Shown here piece by piece: positions 55,511 to 64,000 of a DNA stretch of 64,000 nucleotides. Position 1 is the first letter of the stretch. Each line of letters opens with the position of its first letter. Source of the DNA: Puccinia triticina (Eukaryota; Basidiomycota; Pucciniomycetes; Pucciniales; Pucciniaceae). The DNA lies in contig NC_070559.1 of the NCBI RefSeq assembly GCF_026914185.1, forward strand, positions 8,105,501 to 8,169,500, written 5' to 3'. A model generated the notes under the pieces. That model was not told where the DNA came from, ran no database searches, and worked only from the letters and a program-made list of their open reading frames with translations. The translations under genes and the position numbers were made by a program.

Positions 55511-58500
55511 ATGATTTCTACTTCACCATCAAGCTCAAATGTTTCCAAATCTAAATGGAGGCATCCACGACTGCTTGGTCGGACACCCAAAAGTGCAGAA
55601 ACCAAGCATTCTTCGCCGGTGGCGCCAATCGTCAATTCATCCATGGATCAAGTTGATATTATTCCAGAGCTCAAGGCGAACATATTGTCTATTCTCACGT
55701 GAGCCTTCTGCCTCATGCAATTCTTTCAGGGTTTTCTGAATCACGTTCATCCCGCAATTCAATTTTCCTGAAGAGTTGAGTATAATCTCGATGGAAAGTG
55801 ATCACTCTCCCCGAAGTTGAACTACTCATCTTACCCAGTCAACCCACGTTTTACTTGATTTACCGTGCTGGACGCACTGGAATCAAAAATTGATTTCAAA
55901 GGTCCTCGCGAGGCGGAGTTTATTGTCACCTCAGATAACAGTCAACAAAAGCCAAGACTGGGGCACTTGAGATAGTTCCCATCCAAAGTGAAAGTAACAG
56001 ACATCAAGTCAGAAGAACTGATCAGCATTAGATGCCTACCATAGACTCTCAAGCATTGCCCAACATTAGATGCCTATTATAGACTCTCAAACTATTATCT
56101 CCATCACAGAGCTTGAGGCACCTTGAATTCATATTTTCCTCCTAAACTGACTTAAATGAATTGCTTTTGGCCCCCGCTTCTTACTAAAACAGATTTCAGT
56201 GGATCCAGCCACTTCTTTCCCTAGGCTATCGACGTCCGCTAATGGAAACTGATATTTGGGCTCTGGATCACGATCGTCAATCAGACATATTATCGGATAA
56301 ACTATTAGAAAACTACCGCAAACGACAAATTGCCGCACATAAGGACCGGTCCCCCGACAATCTCAAGCGCATTTCAAACGCTTCGTTGGCTCGAGCACTG
56401 AACGACACGTTCTTTTTTAGGTTTTGGCTTTCTGGAATTTGCAAGTTGTTAAGTGATGGATTAGTGGCATGCACACCGCTAGTCAACCGCGCGTTGATCG
56501 AATACGGTACCGGTGTATATCTTCATAAACTCAACCCAAATACTGCACCATCGCCTCCCTCCAAAGCTCATGGCTATGGCCTCGCAATTGGCCTATTCCT
56601 AATGCAAGTATCTTCAACGTTTTTTCTACATCAGGTAAGTCTCGTTCATGCTTTCCTCCCACCCCCTTCCTGAAGCCTTTCTGGTAGATCCTTTCGTGGT
56701 GGAGCATAAGCAAACAGTGGTCATTTCTTTCTCCATGAATTTTTCTTTGCAGTTCTTTTACCTGAGCATGTCGGTTGGTGTACTAAGTCGATCGGCATTG
56801 ATTTCAGCCATCTATAAGCGCTCACTCTCATTCAGTTCAAGGTCGCGGAAACAATTCCCTACATCTCAATTGGTGGGACATATCTCATCCGATGTATCTC
56901 GGATCGACGTTTGCATGGGGCTCTTTCATTTTTCATGGGCTACTCCCATCCAACTTGCGGCTATCCTGGTGATCCTAGTTCTTCAGATCGGTCCTAGTAG
57001 CTTGGCAGGAATAGGCTTTATTTTAATTTTACTGTGAGTCATTTCGTAGAAAAACCTGGAAAACGTACTTTTGCATTCATCTACTTTTGCTTTCATCTAC
57101 TTTCTCTTTTTTGACTTCCATAGTATGTCATTTTGATTGTGATTTTTCTTCTAAAAAGGCCTCTACAGATCGCAGCCATGGGATTGATGTTCTCTTTACG
57201 TATGAAAGTGGTTTCTTGGACTGACAAGCGTACCCGCAAGTCCCAAGAAGTACTGCAAGGTGTTAAGCTTTTGAAACTTTTTGGTTGGGAGGAAGCCTTT
57301 TTGTCAATCATCAACCGCTTCCGAGTGCGAGAATTGCACCTATTGAAAAAAGCGTTAGTTGTTTTAGCTGCCTCGCTGGCCCTCGCAAATAGCTTCCCTC
57401 TGCTAGGTTCAATCGTCGCCTTCGTCACTTACTCCGCTATGGGACATGGTGCAGGAAATGTGGAAGCAGTTTTTACTAGTCTTTCACTCTTCAATTTGCT
57501 TGGACTCCCTCTCCTCATTCTCCCCATTGCCCTAGGCTCTATCGCAGATGCTCGAAGTGGTATTCAAGTGCGTACCATGATATATATTTCTGAACAAGTG
57601 TCAGTCGGGAAATGCTAATAATTACATTCTCGTTCTACTTCAACAAAACAAAACAAAAAACCTTGTACAGCGCCTGGAGAAAGTCTTTGAAGCGGAGGTG
57701 GTTGAAGACCAAGATGGAATCGTGGTTGATAGTGCCCTTGATGCGTCTATTCATGTCACGAAATCCTCTTGGGTTTGGGAGCTGGGCAACCCAGCTGACA
57801 GCGATGAAGCCAAAAGGCCTGACACTTCCACGGCAGACCCCTCAACCCTTGGTGAGAAAAATCAGAAACCAGCCGAGACCCTCGATACTGCGCCTAGTTT
57901 CCGGCTTACCGACATTGAGATGGATATTAAGCGTGGATCACTGACCGCCATCGTTGGTCCAATTGCGTCGGGCAAGTCATCTCTGATCCAAGCGTTGATA
58001 GGCGAAATGAAACAAATAGTTGGTAGCCCACCCTGCTTTGGGGGTCAAGTCGGTTACTGTCCACAAAACGCGTGGATACAAAACGATACGATCCGCGAAA
58101 ATATCATCTTTGGCTCGGAAATGGATGAAAAGCGCTATCGTGCCGTAGTACACGCAGCTTGTCTTCAAGCTGACCTCGACATGCTTCCTCAAGGTGACAT
58201 GACCCTGATCGGGGAAAGGGGAATCAACTTATCGGGTGGACAAAAACAGCGCATAAACATCGCCCGCTCGATTTACTATTCTTCCGACATTATCCTTTTC
58301 GATGATCCATTATCTGCTGTCGATGCTCATGTAGCAAATCATATCTTCGAGCATGCAATTCGTGGCAGCAACTATCTCGCTGGCCCCGGAGAATCTAGCA
58401 GCCAAACCAAAATTCTGGTTACCCATGCGCTGCATTTTTTACCCAAGGTTGACGAAATCATCTGCATGAATGACGGGAAGATCCATGAACGAGGCACTTT

Positions 58501-61084
58501 CGAAGAATTGCTAGCCGCTGGTGGTACATTTTGCGCCTTATACAGAGACTTTGGTGGCGGTGAACACAAACAACACGATCCGGTAATTCAGAACACAGAA
58601 AAAGCCGGGGCAGAGAGCTCGACAAATTCTCCAAAAGAGAAGGATTTCAATCCCAGTGTAGACGATAAAGTGAATCATATACGAAATTATGAAACCCCCG
58701 GGATGATCGAGGGGAAAGATGACTTGAATCAAATGCAAGAAGAAGAGAGAGTAACGGGCTCTGTTCCTTGGAGCGGTAAGCTGACTAGCACGCTTACTTA
58801 TGTTAAATTGCGCATTATAAGTGGCTTTCCGATAAATCTTTCTGACCTAAAACAACTCGCAATCCTTTAACAGTCTACAAGCACTTGTTTACGGCCGGAA
58901 ACGGAAAATACTTGTTTCCGCTTTTGGTGATCAGCATCATCCTTGAACAATCTGCCGTGGTGTTTTCCTCTTACTGGTTGGTATGGTGGCAGAATGCTAA
59001 ACTCCAAATTAGTCAAGCAACTTACATGGTAAATACTCCAAATATTGGGCCTAGACGGAGCGATATAATCAATTGCAACCCGTGTTCCAATAAATGCAAA
59101 TAATGAGACTGAGTGTTGTTAAATTTGCAAAATTTAGGGTGTTTATGCCAGCCTGGGAATCTTCCAGACGCTTTCGGGATTTTCAATTGGTGCCGTTGGT
59201 GTAATATTTGGCTTCTACGCGTCGAAGAACTTACACCATGGGGCGTTGAAGGCAATAGCCAGGGCACCTCTATCATTCTTTGACACCACTCCTCTCGGAA
59301 GAATCATGAATCGACTATCCAAGGTATGTGGTAATTCTTCATTATATGGTCTTTTAAACTCCTGTCTAGTCTAATTGCATAATCTGGAAATTCTGCTCAG
59401 GACGTGGATTCCATCGACAATAAGTTCAACGACTCAATGAGGATGGTTTTGACAACGTCCTCTCAAGTGATTGGAGCCATCATCTTGATTGGAATTACAA
59501 GTCGTTATTTCTTACTCGCGATGGCAGGTGTCGCAGGAGGCTGTTGGCTTCTCGCCAGCTTCTACAGACCCTCGGCTCGTGATATACAACGACTGAGTAA
59601 CTTGCTACGAAGTAAGCTCTATGCTCAGTTCAGCGAATCGCTGAATGGTATTACCACAATTAAGGCGTTCCAGATGAAGGGAAAGTCAATAGCCAAGCAC
59701 TGCCGTCTGTTGGATCACGAGACACGGGCTTTGTACTTGACCACTGTAAATCAGCAGTGGCTAGGGATTCGACTGGAAGGATTCGGCTCAATTCTGGTTT
59801 TCATTGTTGCGATTATCTCAGTGGCCCAAGCCGGAACCATCAACCCGAGTCAAATTGGTCTGATATTAACTTATGTCCAAACTATCTCTCAATCACTTAG
59901 CTGGCTGGTCCGCCAGATTGCAGAAGTTGAGAACAGCCTTAACTCAGTAGAACGAGTCCTGTGGTATCAAAAAAATGCACCGCAAGAGGCTGCAGCTCTA
60001 CTTCCCGATACCGATCCTGATTCGACATGGCCCTCGGGTGGTTCAATTCAATTCGATTCCATCGTGATGAGCTACCGGCCTGGATTACCGCACGTTTTGA
60101 AAGGCTTATCTATAGATATCGCAGCAGGAGAGAAAGTTGGCGTGGTTGGTCGCACCGGAGCTGGAAAGAGCTCACTGATGCTGGCTTTGTTCAGAACCAC
60201 AGAATTGGAGTCGGGAAGCATCCGGATTGACGGGTTGAATATCAGGGAGATCGGGTTAGATCGTCTCAGGCGCTCGATCTCTATCATTCCTCAAGACGCG
60301 ATTTTGTTCGAAGGAACGATCAGAACCAACCTCGATCCGTTTGATGAGTACGATGACAAAAGCTTGTGGGACGCTTTATCTAGATCAGGTCTAAATCAAA
60401 AAAACGACTCTCTCGAAGAAACGAAAGAGAGGTATGGATTGGACAGTGTTATTCAGGATGAAGGAGCGAACCTTTCGGTGGGAGAACGAAATTTAGTATC
60501 TCTGGCTAGAGCTTTGGTTAAGAATTCAAAAATCATCGTGTTGGATGAAGCAACAGCATGTTAGTTTATTTTGGTCCTCTGACTGAGCCTTCGGATAAAC
60601 ATTGATTTTATTTTTCCTTTTAGCCGTTGATTTTGAGACGGATGCCAAGATACAAGAAACCATCCGCAAGGAATTTGGAGATAAGACTTTGTTATGTATA
60701 GCCCACCGGTTAAGGACGGTCATCAACTATGATAAGATTGTCAGTGACATCCGGAACCTACCTGGCTACGGCACAACACAAATCAAGCACAGAGGCTGAA
60801 AGGCTGACATGAGCTCTATCTGTTATGCCATCACGCTAGGTCGTTATGGATGGCGGTCGGGCTGTTGAAATTGGGACTCCGTTGGCCTTATACGATCAAG
60901 AATCAGGAATCTTCAGGGTATGTAACTTTCACTGTCTCATCTTTTCTACCATCAATTGACATTGGCCATTACGAATTATCTTTGAAAACGTATCAAAATG
61001 TAGAATATGTGTGAATCGTCGTCAATCACTCGTCAAGACATCCTGTCATCTCGCGGTTCGCACTCCTTACCCGCAGAGAAGTGA
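55511..61084 (+). CDS. ABCC (Yor1-type) ABC transporter, 1399 aa
   Basis: Full ABC exporter with two membrane domains and two ATPase domains, expected in the plasma membrane or vacuole and exporting organic anions or drugs. Eleven exons (55511-55698, 56193-56634, 56753-57033, 57159-57567, 57671-58775, 58874-59028, 59138-59323, 59401-60559, 60624-60739, 60840-60917, 61004-61084) join in phase to 1399 aa, the size of Yor1. The N-terminus has [30 protein letters not shown], the usual entry to membrane domain 1, so there is no TMD0. NBD1: Walker [10 protein letters not shown], signature LSGGQKQR, Walker B ILFDDP (degenerate, as in ABCC NBD1). NBD2: Walker [10 protein letters not shown], signature LSVGERNL, Walker B IVLDEATA (catalytic Glu present), switch AHRLRT. 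Intron 1 is long (494 nt). No lesion seen. Confidence 0.93.
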
Positions 61085-61910
61085 ATAAGCACGCAATACA
61101 AACCAGACGGCCACTGCCGGCCGTTTGTTTCCCGGTTACCAAGATAGACGATGTCAGGCAATACAAACCCACTTCGAGCAATATTCAACCATTTCTTTTT
61201 TTTTTATGGGGAGAACACTTGGTCCACGTTTTTGCGCAACATGCAACAAGTTGAAATTTAATCAAGCCATATCCTTCAGTAGATAGTGGAGAAGCAAAAT
61301 GATGATGCTGTCCAAAGGGGAATGTCTCAAAATGTCTAACCTGGAGGATACGATATTGGTTGCTATCTATTTATCCTTCACAGTGTACACTTCAAGTCAC
61401 TTGGCTCGGCGTAATACAGCTTCGCCACTCCGCGCAAGGGAGGAGCTTGATAAGTTAGAAAGTCAATACGCAAAAATTGAACCATGATGCAGCTGTTAAT
61501 TCTTGAAGATTAGCCGCTCTCCGCAAATAATTGATGATGCAGTGGTGAGCCCGATAAGCGCCCGCCCGAGACTCATACGGAGACCGGTATGTGAATTGAT
61601 CTGTACGATCCGAGCTCTCCCGGGTTTGGAAGCGTTGCCTAAGCCTTTCGCTCCTGATCACCTGTACTGTCAGCCACCCCCGCAAGGGTACACTGGCAAG
61701 CAGCCTCAACCGTCAAGCTGCCAAAATCCGCGTGTGAACCGTGGCTTGGAGCCGACAAGCATGGATAAAGGCGGCGGTTCCTCACCACCAATGAGCCCAG
61801 TCGACGTACCTCATCCCCCACCATCCATTCCTTTCAATAATTTCCTCGCGATAAATATCGTTTTAAGCCGTCGCACCCGACAAAGCGCCCGTCAATAAAC
61901 CCTTTACAAA
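61085..61910. other. Intergenic, upstream region of the secreted-protein gene
   Basis: No secure gene. An open frame at 61503-61898 (+) ends just before the next start codon and has no domain; I read it as chance. Confidence 0.4.
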
Positions 61911-63152
61911 ATGAACAGATTAGCTATCGTTCTATTCCTTGCCTTGTCCCTAGCCGTTGCAAATGCCACCATCCACACTATGTGCTTCGACTACTTCCTG
62001 AAAAAAGACAAATGTATCAATGGCGCAGCAGGCCCGAACATCCGATGCGGGGCTAAAGCCAAACCTCATCCAAAGCCTGTCTCGACGGTGTGCTCACTTC
62101 TGCCCTCCCTTATTTTTACGTGGCACCCCTCTTGTCAATGCCCATTTTGCTTACGTTTTGCCTTGATGTCTCGTTAGTTTGTCCTGCAAGGGCCTTCCAA
62201 GAAGACAAGGACCAGCGGCAAAGCTCTTGAACGCCGCTACGACACTAACGAAGATGTTTGTTACCCTATCTATACGCCGCTTCAACTCAATCCAGTACTG
62301 ATAACGTGGGAATTTGTTGGATTCACAGGTATTAATCATGGCCAGTGGCGAAGGTGTAGGTTGCTTTTCTACTCTTTAAATTATTTCAAAGATAGACATT
62401 CTTATACGCCTTGCTCCGGCAGATATGTGGACGATACGATTCAGAAAAACAGGATGGAGTTTGTCTTTGGAGTGGGCCCGAACAAGATCACCCTACCATC
62501 CATACTGCTGGATGGCTCAACTCGTAAGTAATCTAGTCTCCAGCCGTGTCTGAATCCATACAGCTTCCTGACACTGGCTCCTTGATATTACAGACTCAAG
62601 ACGTCCAACTGCGGCAAGCAAGTGTAAGAGAGCCCTTCTCTTGATTTTAGCTACTTGAGCTGCGCTCTAACCTGTCAACAATTCGGCACATAGATACATC
62701 CAAAGACGTGGCTCAAAGAAAGTCTTTTATGTCCCGGTCCTTGATGGTATGTTTGCCATCCAATAGTTTCCGCTAATAACACAGCGACGTTTGTTACTTA
62801 ACTGTCCATATGGCTCCTGCCGCTTTATCAGGCTGTGGTTTCCACAAAACAAAGGTAGAGGAGGGATGTTTTGAGATCGGTGTTACCCATTCAGTAAGCA
62901 CCTTTACTGCTTTTGGAAATTCAAAGAGTTGAGTATCAATGTTAACTCATTTGATTCTTTTTTTTTTCAGCTTGCCAAGAAACTCGCCATTCACCCAAAC
63001 GAACTCGGTCCCCATCCAACAGCCCTGGTTGGTGGATTCACATGGGATTTGTAAGTCAACTTCAGCAGTTCTTATGTGCGCTGGTACCTGACTCTTCAAT
63101 TACTTTCAGCAACAACCTTGACGGCAAAAACCCCCGAGCCGGACCTGTTTAA
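61911..63152 (+). CDS. Small secreted protein, candidate effector, 239 aa
   Basis: Eight exons (61911-62087, 62178-62353, 62423-62523, 62594-62621, 62694-62746, 62832-62893, 62971-63050, 63110-63152) join in phase to 239 aa ending TAA. The N-terminus MNRLAIVLFLALSLAVANA is a clear signal peptide, cleaved near ANA. The mature protein has six Cys (MCFDYF, DKCING, IRCGA, DVCYP, GCGFH, GCFEI) and no further membrane segment, so it is probably secreted with disulfides. No catalytic motif is recognised. Small introns and many exons argue for a host gene and against a chance frame. In rust fungi such proteins include effector candidates, but a cell-wall role is equally possible. Confidence 0.8.
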
Positions 63153-64000
63153 AACTTGCCACAATTCACATCAGACAAAACAAAATGGAGGTAGCTTTGT
63201 TTCTACTCCAACTGTACTTTTAATGAGCTAGAATGGTTCCTTTGTCCTCTACAGAGTGCTGTACAATGGGTTGCACTTGGCCTGATGCCACCTGTCATCA
63301 AGTGACAGTTATTTTTCCTGTTGGATCTCTCAGTCCAATTCTCACTACTGTACCTTCACTTGCATACCACTCTCTTCATCCCTTCCCATTTTTCCCAGCA
63401 TTCATCGGAAATTCTCCTAAAAAACCAGTGTCTGATCCTCCAAATGAAAGAACACTCATACATCAAAACCACTGTGACATCATGTTTGAACCTTACAAAC
63501 CTTGGGTTTGTGTGACACAATTTGTCACACAGATTGACATGCTCACTATTGTGTGATACATTTTTCATGACACCACCATGCCATTCCAATCTGAGTGCCC
63601 ATGCAGCACCATGAGCTTAGGTGAATCCTTAAAAAATTCTATGTGATTTTCATCCATGTGCACACAAATCATTTTGATGATATTTTCTGAAGTCATGCAC
63701 AACCTCTTGGTAATCTGTGGCTCCCCTGAACATGTCCCATAAATCCAACTCCCTGGTGACAAATGTCAGCATTATTAGCATATTTTGGTGTTTCCTCTCT
63801 ATTAGCATCTAGTTATACCCACAATGTTGTATGTAGTAGTACGCAGTAGCTCAAACCTAACAGATACTATTTAGTTTGTCTTCCTTTCTGCTTGTACGGT
63901 TCTCTGACCAAAGTATCTCTTTCATTCTTGCTTGTGCTCACACACATTTCCCAGTAAACCTTAGGTCCTTTTATAGCCTCTTTTCTTTTCCCTCATCTGT
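63153..64000. other. No gene recognised
   Basis: AT-balanced sequence with short frames on both strands and no domain. At 63290-63325 a GTCATCAAGTGAC hairpin is followed by TTATTTTTCCTG, which may be a decayed CACCAGGAAAAA-type end. Confidence 0.3.

Noticed and set aside
61503..61898. 131-codon frame upstream of the secreted protein
   Set aside because: No domain, no start context and it ends at the next gene's leader; probably chance.

Overview
This window is eukaryotic, and its gene style is fungal. Genes have many GT-AG introns, mostly 45 to 120 nt, and the readable families include a Yor1-type ABCC transporter, a tandem coronin (coronin-7/POD-1 type), the complex I subunit NDUFA13/GRIM-19 and an RBM42-like RNA-binding protein. 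Together with the heavy transposon load and two gene families I would expect in rust fungi, this suggests a basidiomycete, most likely Pucciniales. The order-level call is inference. I see no rRNA genes, no canonical tRNA gene and no CRISPR.

Layout. 1-34 kb is almost entirely repeats. It holds three copies of one solo-LTR-like family (163-1267, 22152-23220, 25292-26476), each with TG...CA ends and an exact 4-bp target duplication. It also holds a decayed 4.3-kb hAT element (6188-10481), a 1.4-kb foldback element (15384-16783), an unidentified multi-exon gene (16990-18649), two tandem copies of a tRNA-like unit (20.3-20.9 kb), several MITEs, and a degenerate Ty1/copia element on the minus strand (26729-33426). 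Three families of palindromic minisatellite (hairpin-forming, GC-rich units) occur repeatedly. One array contains a three-level nest of insertions: array, then solo-LTR-like element, then MITE, then solo LTR. The copia gag is split by a 1.86-kb element with CACCAGGAAAAA-type ends, a 3-bp duplication (CAA) and a core of palindromic repeats. A 112-bp relative of it sits at a 5' splice site of the RBM42-like gene, with a 3-bp duplication (TAC).

34-64 kb is gene-rich. NDUFA13 (+, 34482-), an RBM42-like pseudogene (-, 35714-36744), a repeat-derived gap, coronin-7-like (-, 39178-42895), an intact-length PIF/Harbinger element with TTA duplication (42984-44812), a broken Tc1/mariner-like transposase (45142-46186), two convergent paralogous genes of unknown function (46858-48193 +, 48600-50180 -), a Ser/Pro-rich protein with a C-terminal coiled coil (51558-53846 -), an 11-exon ABCC transporter (55511-61084 +) and an 8-exon gene for a small secreted protein (61911-63152 +).

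The host genes serve unrelated housekeeping roles (respiration, actin, RNA processing, export). The transporter and secreted protein are adjacent on the same strand, but nothing in the sequence proves they act together. Most nonsense codons in the dead elements and in the RBM42-like gene are single C-to-T changes from CAA, CAG or CGA, which suggests deamination or a RIP-like process.
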